64,000 nt of DNA from Neostapfia colusana (GCA_030760725.1 JASWHV010000003.1:58170517-58234516), one strand, 5' to 3'; shown: positions 1-12,912, counted from the first letter of the stretch. The notes: generated by a model from the letters alone, not told the origin. Translations and numbers: made by a program.

Positions 1-1171
1 GTGATTGTTCACATTTATTAGTTATAGGGACACATTTTTAGGTTAGAGAATAATTCAGAAAATTGGAAAAATAAATGTAAATTAGTTCACATCAGAGGAG
101 AAGTTTAAAAATATATTATTTAATATTTTAGATCAGAATCTATTCTGTTTAGATGATGTGTCTTACTAGTTTCATAATAAAGTTCACAATTAGGTATAGA
201 AAATAAATCTTAAAATATAGGAAAATAGGTATGCATAACTAGAAAATGATAAATGAAGTTTCCAAATCCAAAGAATTCAGTTTAGGATTGGTAGAAGGTC
301 TGAAAACCCATTTGGAGTAGGAAATTACCTTCCATGCATACTTGGTAGCTAAGATGTGTATCAATTGAATATAAGGAATTTGTTCAAATTGGAAATTCAT
401 ATATAGTGTGCAAACATAAATCTGAATACAAAAGTTAAAAAACATATGAACATGTTTTAAAGTGCATGTAAGCCAAAAATCAACACACATAGAGTAACCA
501 CAACACATAGAAATGTGAATGACTTTCATAGATGTGAATGTGTGGTTTGTATGAAGTGAAAGTGTGAACTATGTATTATGAATTGTTGTTTTCTTTTTTT
601 GCTATGTGTGTTGACATGAATAGAACCTGCCCCAGAGCAAGTTCTTCCCTTCCAAGAACAAGATTTTCCATTCCCAGAGCAGCAGGAAGAAGGCAAGTGT
701 CCTTGACCACTTTGATCCTATACTAGGATGTGTAGATAGAAATTATTTGCATTGTCAATTGAAATATGGAACCCATGCTAGGAAGTTTCCCTAGACTTGC
801 ATTACCTTGTTTCCTTGTAGCTTGGGTTGGGATTTATTTTATCATGTCATTCATTCATATTACTTATGCTTAGCCATGCTTAGAATGGGATAGGTGGGAT
901 ATGAGATCATCAATTTATTTACCATATTCTTGAATGAGATATTATGAGGTATGTAGAGGTAGGGATCAAGGCAAGTTGGATGTTTTGGTTGGTGTTGGGT
1001 GCACGAGACTCGGGTTTGTGTTTAGTACTTGCCTGGATCCTAAGGACTGGTTCATGGAGCATGTAACTTGGCTTTACCGTGCCAACCACATGCTGAGATG
1101 GGGCAGCTTGGCCAATTAATTAGGTGTATCCCCGGCGTAGTATGGGTGTGTTGGATGGTGCGGGGAGTAGG
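1..1171 (+). mobile_element. Diverged Tekay-related LTR, left part (split by the array at 1172-21898)
   Basis: From about 690 to 1171 the plus strand resembles, at clear but reduced identity, the minus strand of the array LTRs (compare the complement of about 2050-2500). Both share a tract encoding CTRLG and LRWGSLAN-like peptides, used here only as an alignment landmark. The remainder, 1-690, is AT-rich and at the expected distance from the LTR start, so it is probably the same LTR, whose 5' end lies outside the window. It continues at 21914. It encodes no protein. Confidence 0.7.
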
Positions 1172-1176
1172 TGTCA
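1046..1176 (+). repeat. 131-bp direct duplication flanking the gypsy array, left copy
   Basis: This stretch is repeated almost identically, with about three mismatches, at 21914-22044. The two copies bracket the whole array. The left copy runs into the first bases of LTR1 (TGTCA), which are also present in the host LTR at the right copy. Confidence 0.9.
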
Positions 1177-3897
1177 CACCCAGTATTCCATAAGAAATAC
1201 CCGAGCGTATACTCACATGTATGCCAGGATCAGTTGATTCATACATGTGTCGACAAGAGTGTAATATCAAGTAATAGTACATAAAATATCAAGTAATAGT
1301 ACCAATACACTAAACACAACAGAGGAAGACTACATTGTGGGTGCTCCAGTTCCACAGGCGTTGCCCGGGGGTTACGCCAACCTAGAACAACTCCTCGGGA
1401 TCGAAGTCCTCCTCATCAAAGTCTACATCTTCATTTGCACCTGAGCAGCATATTACATCCAACAAAAGCAAGTTTGAGTACCAAAGGTACTCAGCAAGTG
1501 TAGGAAAGAATGTTATGAAGGCTAATAATAAGGGAAGGCTACCATGGTTAAGCACTATGCATTAATCCTAAGCCTTAGCTTTGATTAGCAACCTATCTTA
1601 CTAAGTGATAATCCCACCATCATCATAATTAAGTCATTAATGTTAGGTTACACCACCCAACTACCTCTTTCAACTCACATTCATGTTTCTCTAATTATGG
1701 ACAAGTCCAAGCCGCTCTTGACCGTGAGCACGGCTGTCATGACAGTTTGGTTCTCTGCAGAGATTATACCACTTTACCCACAAGTAGTGATTTCATCCCC
1801 TGTTGCCAGGTGGACTAAGAAACCTCCCTGATATCCGTGGTTGCAAGCCACATTACACACTTCCTTTGGTGTGCGATCAGGAGATCACTACATGGCCTTT
1901 ACAAAGGGTCTACCGGCAAGTACAAGCCCACTGAGGTTTCACCGCTGTAGTTCCTGGGAGTAACCCTCCCCTACAGAAGCCCCCTCTTGAACCTTGCAGT
2001 TCCCAGGGCAGTCAAAAATGGACTCCCATTCCCCGCACCATCCAAACACTCATACTATACCGGCAAACTGCTAATTAATTGGCCAAGCTGCCCCATCTCA
2101 GTCTTGTGGTGGCACTGTAAAGCCGGGTTAACTGTTCCATGAACCGGTCCTTAGAATCTAAGACAGGCACTAACTCATTCCCGAGTCTCGTGCACGAAGC
2201 ACCAACCAAAACAACCAGCCTGTCTAGATTCCTAATACCATGACACACTCTTGTGTCTTCCATATATTCCACAAGACTAGAATCATCCATGATTCAATCA
2301 TTCTCTAAAGTTCAAAGCATGGCTAAGCACATAAAATGATAACCATCAAATCCTATCTAATTCCCACCATGGTTTTGCAAGGAATGATAAAGCAATAAAA
2401 CTATGGAAACATCCTACACTGGATTTCGTATTAAAGACATCATGCAAACAATCTAACTATTCATCCTAGAATAGGAGCAAAGTGGTCAAGGAACACTTGC
2501 CTTTGAAGGAAGGGTGATTCACTTCAAATTCTTGCTCTTGAAGATTTGGAAGTAGTTCTTGATTTGATTCTAGCCATTCACATGCACACACAAAATAATG
2601 CCAAACATGCCATAAGAATCTTGGCAATGTTTTACAATCATACATGTTTGAATACACACATGCACCTATTGTTTTCATGTCATTTCATGTGGTTTGGAAT
2701 GAAAATAAATTTCAATTGGGGTACTTATATCCTTCTACTTTACTATTGCCACAGCCAAACACTCATTTTCAGTTCGTGAGATGATTTAAATAAATTTTAG
2801 AATTTTATAAGTATATATGTAAATTCTTATAATTAATTAAATCCTAGAAATCATATAAATTATTACTATAATGATTTTCAGAACTCATATTTTTATTTTC
2901 TGCATTTCAGAACCTATTAAGCATTCAGAACAGTTTCCAAAATTTTTCTTTAATATATACTATTTTTATCTATTTTTCAGTATTCATTTAATATCCAAAA
3001 ATGCATTTTCAGTCATTTAAATAATTATTCTGAACTACAGAAACTTAAAATACATAAAAGTGTAAAACAGAATATTCTTATGCTATTTAATAAATTTCTA
3101 CAATTTTCTAATACCTATTTTGTTTTTATAACTGTTTTGAATGTGGGCCGTTGGATCTGAGATCAACGGCCCAGATTAAAAGAATCGAACCGGTATCGGT
3201 TCTTTTAATTCTAACCGTTCACTTCAGATCCGAGGGCTCAGAGGCGGCCACGTCGCCTCACCCCCATCTCCTTCGCGGCCGGCGGCTGCGCGCGCCGGCG
3301 TGCGGCGGCGGCCTCGCCAGAAGTTATCGGTTTTTGCCATTTCTTCACTATTTCTCGATCTACTTGCACCAGAAGAGAGAGGAGAGAGTGGGGAACTCAC
3401 TTAGGTCGATCTTTGGACCCAGAAGCAGCCGGAGGATTGTGATCGACGGCGACCGTGGAGGATCTCCGGCGATCTTCGTCGGCAATGATCTCCAGGCACT
3501 TTTCCTCAGGGAATTTGATCGGGAATCCTCTCTGGGGGTCGTTGGAGTGTGTAGGAATCACTAGAATCAAGGATCTCCGAGTGTTTTCGAGGAATTCGAC
3601 TTTGGGGTGGTTTTGCAAATCGGGAGGAGTGAGGGTGGTTCTCAGGGCAGAAATGGTCGGCGCCGGAGGTATTTGTAGGGGGCAGCGAGGCGGCGGTTGC
3701 TAGGGTGTCCGTTGGCAAAGAGACGCGCGGAATTGGCCACGTGGTGGCGGTTTTCATCTCACATGTGATAATAGAAGGGAAAAGAAAGAGAGAGAGGAAG
3801 AGGGGCGGCGGTTTTGGAGGAGGAGGGGCCGACGGCCGGGCTGGGGTGGTGAAGGGGGAGGGGGTTTACTCATTTTGTGAAAAACTCGGGTATTACA
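1172..3897 (-). repeat. LTR1, 3' LTR of copy A
   Basis: 2726 bp, TG...CA. It is shorter than LTR2 and LTR3 mainly because about 400 bp present in LTR2 (about 11720-12126) are missing near 3136. A segment near 1270 is also rearranged relative to the other copies. The end near 3150-3890 is GC-rich; the middle is AT-rich. Confidence 0.92.
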
Positions 3898-3913
3898 ACT
3901 CTACCCCCCTTAA
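3898..3913 (-). other. Polypurine tract of copy A
   Basis: The minus strand reads TAAGGGGGGTAGAGT immediately before the TGTAATACC start of LTR1. This is the expected primer for plus-strand cDNA synthesis. Confidence 0.8.
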
Positions 3914-3940
3914 GAAAAATCTTGTCCTCGAGATTGGGGT

Positions 3941-4498
3941 TTACAAAGGGAATAGATTAGGAAATTGTGATTTGAGTTCATCTTCTCTTTCCCATGTAGC
4001 TTCTGCCTCGGAATGATGTTTCCATTGAACTTTGCACATACGAATTATTTTATTTCTTGTAACCTTTTCCACTGTGTCAAGAATTTTTACAGGATACTCG
4101 GTATATGAAAGATCTTCTTGTACATCCAACTCATCCATTGATAATTGCTCTTCTGGTGTTCTCTAACACTTCTTGAGCTGTGATACGTGGAACACATCAT
4201 GCACGTCCGACAATCGAGAAGGTAACTCTAACTGATATGCTACCTCTCCTTTGCGTTCCAGTATCTTGAATGGTCCGATATACCGAGGTGCTAGTTTCCC
4301 TCTTACTTTGAATCTCCTTAGCCCACGCATGGGTGACACTTTGAGATACACATAGTTTCCCACTTCGAAGACTAGTTCTCTTCGCCTTGTGTCTGCATAG
4401 CTCTTTTGTCTTGTTTGAGCTATCTTTAGATTATTGTGGATTTCTCTTACTTTCTTTTCTGCATCTTTTAGTACATCAGGCCCAAACACCTTACTCAC
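3941..4498 (-). pseudogene. Copy A: integrase C-terminus with chromodomain, broken
   Basis: This encodes the end of the gypsy polyprotein: a conserved integrase C-terminal segment (SPMRGLRRFKVRGKLAPRYIGPFKIL), the HVSQLKKC motif, then a chromodomain-like stretch ending in EATWEREDELKSQFPNLF. It is out of frame with the upstream polyprotein at about 4491-4498, a shift also present in copy B. It also has a copy-A-specific TAG just after LKKC (about 4164) where copy B is open. In Tekay elements such a chromodomain is thought to guide integration to heterochromatin marked by H3K9 methylation. Confidence 0.85.
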
Positions 4499-7400
4499 CT
4501 ATTTGATCCCAAAATAGTGGAGTTCTACATCTTCTTCCATATAGAGCCTCAAATGGGGACATCTTCATACTTGTTTGGTAGCTATTATTGTAGGAGAATT
4601 CTGCATATGGCAAATTCTTATCCCAACTCCTACTATTTTTGAGTGCACAAGCCCGGAGCATATCTTCAAGAATCGGATTGGTCCTTTCGGTCTGCCCATC
4701 AGTTTGTGGATGATATGCAGAACTGAAATTTAATCGAGTTCCCATGGACTCATGTAATTTCTGCCAAAATCTTGAAGTGAACTGTGTACCTCTATCTGAT
4801 ACTATCTTTTTGGGTACACCATGTAGGAAGACTATTCTCGACATATACAGTTCTGCTAGTTTGGAACCGTTAAAATTTTCCTTCACTGGAATAAAGTGAG
4901 CAACCTTGGTCAATCTATCCACTATCATCCATATTGAGTCATACCTTGTTTGTGTCCTGGGCAAACCCACTATGAAGTCCATCCCAATTTCTTCCCACTT
5001 CCATTCAGGTATTTTTAGTGGTTGTAATAGACCTGCAGGCCTTTGGTGTTCTGCTTTGACTAGCTGACATGTGTCACATAATGCCACATGCTCTGCAACA
5101 TCTCTTTTCATTCCATACCACCAATACCTTGTCTTAAGATCATGATACATTTTTGTACTTCCAGGATGGATAGAATAATCAGAATCGTGAGCCTCTTTTA
5201 AGATTAACTTCTTTATTTCCTTGGTATCTGGCACATATATTCTTTTACGATGCCATATGATGCCATTCTCATCTTCTCTAAATCCCGGGGCCTTGTTTTC
5301 TTTGATCAACTGCTTAATTTCTTTGATCTTTTCATCGTCCTTTTGACCTTTTCGTATATCTTGTTCCAGGGTTGAATCAACCTCCATTGCTATGGCTTCT
5401 GTATGATTCACGAAGCATAAGTTGAGTTTTGCGAACTCTTCACAAAGTTGAGGTTGTAGATCTCTTATGGTCAACATGTTAACATGTGTCTTTCTGCTCA
5501 AGGCATCTGCAACCACATTAGCTTTTCCAGGATGGTAATTGATTCCCACATCAAAATCGTTAATGAACTCCAACCATCTCCTTTGCCGAAGGTTGAGATC
5601 TGGCTGAGTGAAGATATACTTCAAACTCTTATGATCGGTATAGATCTCAGTTCTTTTACCCATCAGGTAATGCCTCCATAACTTCAATGCATGTACAACT
5701 GCGGCCAACTCTAGATCATGGGTAGGATAGTTCTTCTCATGCTTCCGAAGTTGTCGGGAAGCATAGGCAATCACATGCCCTTCTTGCATAAGCACACATC
5801 CTAACCCTTGCCCTGAAGCATCACAATATACAGAGAAAGATTTCTCCATATCGGGCATAACCAAGACTGGGGCAGTTGTTAACTTCTTCTTTAATTCTTG
5901 AAAGCTTGATTCACACTCTTGAGACCATACAAAAGCAGCTCCTTTTTCCAACATCTTTGTGAGTGGCTTAGCTATTTTTGAAAATCCTTCAATGAACCTT
6001 CGGTAATAGCCTGCCAATCCTAAGAAGCTTCGGATTTCACCGACATTCTCTGGTGTCTTCCACTTTTGCACACCAGATATCTTTTCTGGATCTACTGAGA
6101 TCCCTCCTTCGGAGATAATATGTCCCAGAAAAGCAACTTTCTTAAGCCAAAATTCACACTTACTGAATTTGGCATAAAGTTGATTTTCTCTTAGCTTTTG
6201 TAATACTATCCTCACGTGCTCTTCATGTTCTTTCTCATTCTTTGAGTATATGAGGATATCATCAATGAACACTACCACAAACTTGTCCAAGTATTTCATG
6301 AACACCTTATTCATAAGGTACATGAAATATGCCGGAGCATTTGTTAGTCCAAAAGGCATAACTGTATATTCATACAGTCCATACCTAGAAACAAATGTTG
6401 TCTTCGGGATATCCGATTTTCTTATCTTTAGTTGATGATATCCGGAACGGAGGTCAATCTTGGAGAATACACATGCACCTCTTAATTGATCAAACAAGTC
6501 CTCAATATGAGGTAAAGGGTACTTGTTTTTGATTGTCACTTCGTTGAGGGCACGGTAATCTACACATAACCTCTTGGTTCCATCCTTCTTCGGTACAAAT
6601 ATGACCGGAGCTCCCCATGGTGAGGAACTAGGACGAATATACCCTTTCTCCGATAACTCTCGGATATAATCCTTGAGTTCTGCTAGCTGTTGGGTATCCA
6701 TCCTATAAGGCCTTTTATATATGGGAGCAGTACCAGGTACTAACTCTATAATGAATTCTACTTCTCGATCCGGTGGAATACCTGGTAATTCCTCGGGAAA
6801 TACATCTGGAAATTCGTTGACCACCTTTATATCCTCAATAACTACTTCGGTCTTGTTGAGTTGAACATTTCCAGAGGGTACTTGAATAGATGTGAACTCA
6901 ACCTTGGTTCCATCCGTATGCGTTAGTTCCACTGTCCTTGTTGAACAATGTATAACTCTTTTATATTTGGTTAACCAGTCCATTCCCAAGATGATATCTA
7001 TCCCTTGTGATTCTATCACAATGAGGTTTGCAAGGAATTCTACTCCATTAACTCCTAGCTTTATCTTGGGACATATTTGTTTTGTCTTTATTTCTCCTCC
7101 AGGAGAATTCACTAATAACACTCGATTCATAGATGTAATTGGTAAGTTGTGCTTGGTTATGAATTCCTTGGCTATGAATGAGTGTGTTGCACCAGAGTCA
7201 AACAGGATTGTAGCAGGATAAGTGTTTGCGGAGAACATACCAATCACCACATCTGGTGCCTCCTGTGCTTCCTCCATGGTCACATGATTCACCTTGCCAC
7301 GCACAAGATTCTGTGGTGGAGGTGGCTTCTTGTTGGGGCACCGGTTGGCATAATGTCCCGTTTCTCCACAGTTGAAGCATTGCCCCGTGACCTTGTTCAT

Positions 7401-8120
7401 TGGTGCCTTGTTGCCTGGTTGTGCATTTGGAGGATTTGACCCTGCAGGACGGGGTTGGAAAGCAGGACGTTGTTGCTGCACTTGTTGTCGCTGCTGCTGT
7501 GGTTGGAAGGTTGGATTCCTAGTAGCAAGGTTGTAGCTCCTCTGAAACTGATTGGGAGCTATAGGTTGATTCATTGCTCCCGTCGGCAGTGATGAGAAAC
7601 GGGGCCGACTGTTGCTGCTAGAAGCCTGTCCTTGCCAATTCATTTTCCTCTTTCGCTCTTCAACTAACTTCTGTCTTTTTCTTTCCACTATGAAAGCCTT
7701 GTTGATGAGCTTTTGGAAACTTTCATAGTCACTTGAGGACATAGCATACTGTATTTCTGAGTTCAATCCCTCAATGAAACAATCTTGTTTCTTTTCATCC
7801 GTGTCTATGTCTCCCGGAGCATAGCGAGATAACTGTGTGAACTTGGTAAGGTACTCTCGCACGAACATGCTCCCTTGTTTCAGGTTGAGGAACTCCTTCC
7901 GCTTGTTCTTGATCTCTCCTGCTGTAGCATAGTGATTGCGGAAGGCAAGTTTGAACTCATTCCATGAGATACTTTCTAGATCCTCATGGGCTTCTTTGTA
8001 TGCCGTCCACCAGTCCGCTGCAGATCCATATAGTTGGTGAGAAGCAAAGAGCACTCTCTCACGTCCTGGGCACTGTATGATCTGCAACTTGTTCTCAATA
8101 TTCTTGAGCCAATCATCGGC
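4491..8120 (-). pseudogene. Copy A: gag-pol polyprotein (gag, CCHC, protease, RT, RNase H, integrase)
   Basis: A long open frame of about 1200 residues. Counting from nt 8087: a retrotransposon gag domain (about 12-130), a zinc knuckle C-FNC-GETGHYANRC at 237-250, a protease DSGATHSF at 297-304, RT with FIDD at 607-610, RNase H with YCDAS at 754-758, DLELAA and YTDHKSL, then an integrase HHCC zinc site (about 967-1007). The integrase catalytic residues are D1037, D1098 and E1134, giving the D-35-E spacing. It is separated from its own gag start by an in-frame TAA at about 8121 that copy B shares, and it leaves frame after DQIGE. Catalytic residues all look present, so inactivity comes from the breaks. 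Confidence 0.93.
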
Positions 8121-8390
8121 TTACAATGGCTCTATAGCGTTGTCGAACCTTGGTGGTTGAGTGCTTAGAAACTCATTCAATTTGGGTTGACGTGGTGCAT
8201 TCTGAATTTGTGGTTGCATGTTGGCCACCACTTGTGTTAAGTTCTGAAGGAGTTGGTTTTGCATATTCATCATCTGTTGTATAACCTCTCCATCTGCTCT
8301 GCGTGCAACTCGTGGCTGCCATCCAGGCAAAGGGAACTCTGCAGCCTCATTGTTGTTGTTCCCTTCATTGCGTCTTCTTCTTCCTGCCAT
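8121..8390 (-). pseudogene. Copy A: gag N-terminus
   Basis: 89 codons from ATG 8390: a basic start (MAGRRRRNEG), an Asn run, then a Gln/Asn-rich helix. It ends at a TAA after the residues IEPL. The following codons continue in the same frame into the gag domain, so this is an interrupted gag N-terminus rather than a separate protein. The same TAA is in copy B at about 17120. Confidence 0.85.
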
Positions 8391-8460
8391 CTATTGTGAA
8401 AGACTATGTTTAAAATTAATGTATAGATGTTCTCTTAAGTGTATTACGTTGTGTACTTAC
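8391..8460 (-). promoter_or_regulatory. Possible 70-nt intron ending at the gag ATG (copy A)
   Basis: On the minus strand a consensus donor GTAAGT (8460-8455) is followed by an AT-rich 70-nt stretch that ends CACAATAG directly before the gag ATG. The pattern is identical at 17390-17459 in copy B. It may let gag be expressed from a spliced RNA, skipping or following the upstream extra ORF. Inference only. Confidence 0.4.
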
Positions 8461-8735
8461 TTCATCAATTCTATACAAGAGTTACTAAAGTTTCTACTTT
8501 GTTTATTAGGTGATCATGATTTAAACAAACTAAGCACTTATATTCCTTAATAGATATTTACATACATTAACGAGGTTGTGAACATAAGCCTACAGCTTTC
8601 ACAACTCACGTTCATACGCTAACACACATTACATCATCAATCTAAACAAGTACACTAATCAACCATTACACACTAGTCCATACAATACCATACACACGTA
8701 CTACACGAGTTACTACATAATCAAGGACACCTATC
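8461..8735 (-). other. Spacer between extra ORF and gag (copy A)
   Basis: AT-rich untranslated spacer. No coding potential was recognised. It is nearly identical to 17460-17734. Confidence 0.7.
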
Positions 8736-9529
8736 CTAGTTATCCCCTGGGTTCTGTGCATCCTCCTGTGGGTTCCCGCCATCACCATCAGGAGTACTAG
8801 CCTCTGACTCAGCTGTGGAGGCCTCAGGTGCTGGAGAAGTATGAGGGCGTTTGGCTGCCCTACAGCCTGGAGAGTCCGGAGTCCATGTGTCTCCATCCGA
8901 AGCATAGAGATCACTCACTTCTCCATCCCTCATCCTCATCAGTCCATGCATAATGGCCTCCGTCTTCTTCAGAAGGTCCCAGACGTCTTGGAGTTCCTGT
9001 TGGCAGTTCTGCAGCCTCGTACTGACGTCCACTCCTACCTGGAGGCTCATATCCATATGCACTACGTCACAACCTTCATGGATGGGCTCGTAGTTGAATA
9101 CCGCACTTCCACTTTGTCGCCGAGGGGTGTACATGTATTGGGTCCCCTCAAGGCGGCCACGGTTGGTGTAGCTCTGGCAAGTGATTGCCTCCCAAGTGGC
9201 GTCCTTCTCAGCCTCTGCCATGGTGGACCTCCATGCTGGCGAGTTGTGGATCTTGAGCAGCTTGTTATCATAGTAGATTCTTGCCTGCGACTTCCACTCA
9301 TCGCGTTCTGCGCGAGAGACTCGAGTGGTGTCGTACTGCACCTCTAGCTTGCCGGTATAACCATCACAGCGAAGGAGGTGTCTCAGGCGATCCACCATGC
9401 CTCTAGTAGACTCCCCGTGGGTCTGGTAGGTGGCGGGGTTGTCCACCTCCTCAGTAGTGCGCTCAGCCAGCTGGTGTCGAGGAACTCGTCCTCCGGTGGA
9501 CTTACGGACCGTAAGACGTGTGCGTGCAT
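8736..9529 (-). pseudogene. Copy A: extra ORF with histone H3-like N-terminus, start codon out of frame
   Basis: This is the counterpart of the intact ORF at 17735-18529. One base is missing just after the ATG at 9529-9527, so the ATG is out of frame with the rest. The frame for the remaining residues is otherwise open to the same stop. The tail reads ARTRLTVRKSTGGRVPR here, and at two positions (P16, R17) it is closer to histone H3 than copy B. The body, predicted coiled coil and basic/acidic C-terminus match copy B. Confidence 0.85.
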
Positions 9530-9711
9530 CTATTTCAAGAAAATTTAAAAATATGTTAGAAAATAAACAATAATATAATTTTGAATATAGATGAGGTTAG
9601 ATAACATATATATAATTTAAATAATCCTCCTTCTAACAAAATAGTTTTAAATAAAATAGTGATGTCTATCCCGTCCATTTCTAACTAGGTTTGCGTCCGA
9701 CGGGCAACCTT
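9530..9711 (-). other. Leader between PBS and extra ORF (copy A), with splice-acceptor-like end
   Basis: The minus strand contains a TTTTCTAAC branch-point-like element. A T-rich tract follows and ends TTCTTGAAATAG right before the extra ORF start, which is a good plant 3' splice site. A candidate donor AAG-GTTGCC lies about 10 nt inside the PBS. The pattern is the same at 18530-18711. Confidence 0.45.
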
Positions 9712-9724
9712 GGCTCTGATACCA
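9712..9724 (-). other. Primer-binding site, copy A
   Basis: The minus strand reads TGGTATCAGAGCC, complementary to the 3' end of initiator tRNA-Met. It lies three bases inside LTR2. Confidence 0.93.
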
Positions 9725-9727
9725 CTT

Positions 9728-12700
9728 TGTCACACCCGGTATTCCATAAGAAATACCCGAGCGTATACTCACATGTATGCCAGGATCAGTTGATTCATAC
9801 ATGTGTCGACAAGAGTGTAATATCATTATATTACAAGCCAAGTTCAACGTACACCATAATATTACATCATAGTACATAAAATATCAAGTAATAGTACCAA
9901 TACACTAAACACAACAGCGGAAGACTACATTGTGGGTGCTCTAGTTCCACAGGCATTGCCCGGGGGTTACGCCAACCTAGAACAACTCCTCGGGATCGAA
10001 GTACTCCTCATCAAAGTCTACATCTTCATTTGCACCTGAGCAGCATATTACATCCAACAAAAGCAAGTTTGAGTACCAAAGGTACTCAGCAAGTGTAGGA
10101 AAGAATGTTATGAAGGCTAATAACAAGGGAAGGCTAACATGGTTAAGCACTATGCATTAATCCTAAGCCCTAGCTTTGATTAGCAACCTATCTTACTAAG
10201 TGATAATCCCACCATCATCATAATTAAGTCATTAATGTTAGGTTACACCACCCAACAACCTCTTTCAACTCATATTCATGTTTATCTAATCATGGACAAG
10301 TCCAAGCCGCTCTTGACCGTGAGCACGGCTGTCATGACAGTTTGGTTCTCTGCAGAGATTGTACCACTTTACCCACAAGTAGTGATTTCATCCCCTGTTG
10401 CCAGGTGGACTAAGAAACCTCCCTGATATCCGTGGTTGCAAGCCACATTACACACTTCCTTTGGTGTGCGATCAGGAGATCACTACATGGCCTTTACAAA
10501 GGGTCTACCGGCAAGTACAAGCCCACTGAGGTTTCACCGCTGTAGTTCCTGGGAGTAACCCTCCCCTACAGAAGCCCCCTCTTGAGCCTTGCAATTCCCA
10601 GGACAGTCAAAAATGGACTCCCATTCCCCGCACCATCCAAACACTCATACTATACCGGCAAACTCCTAATTAATTGGCCAAGCTGCCCCATCTCAGTCTT
10701 GTGGTGGCACTGTAAAGCCGGGTTAACTGTTCCATGAACCGGTCCTTAGAATCTAAGACAGACACTAACTCATTCCCGAGTCTCGTGCACGAAGCACCAA
10801 CCAAAACAACCAGCCTGTCTAGATTCCTAATACCATGACGCACTCTTGTGTCTTCCATATATTCCACAAGACTAGAATCATCCATGATTCAATCATCCTC
10901 TAAAGTTCAAAGCATGGCTAAGCACATAAAATGATAACCATCAAATCCTATCTAATTTCCACCATGGTTTTGCAAGGAATGATAAAGCAATAAAACTATG
11001 GAAACATCCTACACTGGGTTTCATATTAAAGACATCATGCAAACAATCTAACTATTCATCCTAGAATAGGAGCAAAGTGGTCAAGGAACACTTGCCTTTG
11101 AAGGAAGGGTGATTCACTTCAAATTCTTGCTCTTGAATATTTGGAAGTAGTTCTTGATTTGATTCTAGCCTTTCACATGCACACACAAAATAATGCCAAA
11201 CATGCCATAAGAATCTTGGCAATGTTTTACAATCATACATGTTTGAATACACACATGCACCTATTGTTTTCATGTCATTTCATGTGGTTTGGAATGAAAA
11301 TAAATTTCAATTGGGGTACTTATATCCTTCTACTTTACTATTGCCACAGCCAAACACTCATTTTCAGTTCGTGAGATGATTTAAATAAATTTTAGAATTT
11401 TATAAGTATATATGTAAATTCTTATAATTAATTAAATCCTAGAATCATATAAATTATTACTATAATGATTTTCAGAACTCATATTTTTATTTTCTGCATT
11501 TCAGAACCTATTAAGTATTTAGAACAGTTTCCAAAATTTTTCTTTAATATATACTATTTTTATCTATTTTTCAGTATTCATTTAATATCCAAAAATGCAT
11601 TTTCAGTCATTTAAATAATTATTCTGAACTACAGAAACTTAAAATACATAAAAGTGTAAAACAGAATATTCTTATGCTATTTAATAAATTTCTACAATTT
11701 TCTAATACCTATTTTGTTTTTATTTTGATTTTTCAGAATTAATTTAACACCAAATAAATATTTTCAGTCTCTAAAAGTTATTATTTTTAATTTCAGAATT
11801 TGTTTTCTGTTCAGAATGTTTTAACAATGCTTTTAATAAATTTCCCACATTTTTCAGAGGTCATTTAGCCTATTTTGATTAATTACAGAATTAAAAACAA
11901 ACTTTTAAACTGATTTGGGCTAATTTGTAATAAATTCAAACTTTATGGGGTTCAAATTGTATTTACAGAACTGTTTTATCAATTTCCATAATGTACAGGG
12001 GCTATTTGGTTATTTTAAACTGAGTTTACTAATTTCTAATAAGCCTAGGGTTAATTCTGCAAGAATCAGGGGCTATTTCCTATTTGTTTAAATCTCCAGG
12101 GGCCTAACCAGAAGATTCCTAACATTTATAACTGTTTTGAATGTGGGCCGTTGGATCTGAAATCAACGGCCCAGATTAAAAGAATCGAACCGGTATCGGT
12201 TCTTTTAATTCTAACCGTTCACTTCAGATCCGAGGGCTCAGAGGCGGCCACGCGCCTCACCCCCTTCTCCTTCGCGGCCGGCGGCTGCGTGCGCCGGCGT
12301 GCGGCGGCGGCCTCACCAGAAGTTATCGGTTTTTGCCATTTCTTCACTATTTCTCGATCTACTTGCACCAGAAGAGAGAGGAGAGAGTGGTGAACTCACT
12401 TAGGTCGATCTTTGGACCCAGAAGCAGCCGGAGGAGCGTGATCGACGGCGACCGTGGAGGATCTCCGGCGATCTTCGTCGGCAATGATCTCTAGGCACTT
12501 TTCCTCAGGGAATTTGATCGGGAATCCTCTCTGGGGGTCGTTGGAGTGTGTAGGAATCACTAGAATCAAGGATCTCCGAGTGTTTTCGAGGAATTCGACT
12601 TTGGGGTGGTTTTGCAAATCGGGAGGAGTGAGGGCGGTTCTCAGGGCAGAAATGGTCGGCGCCGGGGGTATTTGTAGGGGGCAGCGAGGCGGCGGTTGCT

Positions 12701-12896
12701 AGGGTGTCCGTTGGCAATGAGACGCATGGAATTGGCCACGTGGTGGCGGTTTTCTTCTCACATGTGATAATAGAAGGGAGAAGAAAGAGAGAGAGGAAGA
12801 GGGGCGGCGGTTTTGGAGGAGGATGGGCCGACGGCCGGGCTGGGGTGGTGAAGGGGGAGGGGGTTTACTCATTTTGTGAAAAACTCGGGTATTACA
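9728..12896 (-). repeat. LTR2, shared: 5' LTR of copy A and 3' LTR of copy B
   Basis: 3169 bp, TG...CA, full length. It is flanked by the copy A PBS on the left and the copy B purine tract on the right, so one LTR serves both internal regions. Confidence 0.94.
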
Positions 12897-12912
12897 ACTC
12901 TACCCCCCTTAA
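12897..12912 (-). other. Polypurine tract of copy B
   Basis: The purine tract next to LTR2 is the same as at 3898-3913. Confidence 0.8.

Noticed and set aside
3151..3757. Several overlapping frames in the GC-rich end of LTR1 (also in LTR2 and LTR3)
   Set aside because: They do not stay open across the three LTR copies and have no domain; LTR composition explains them.
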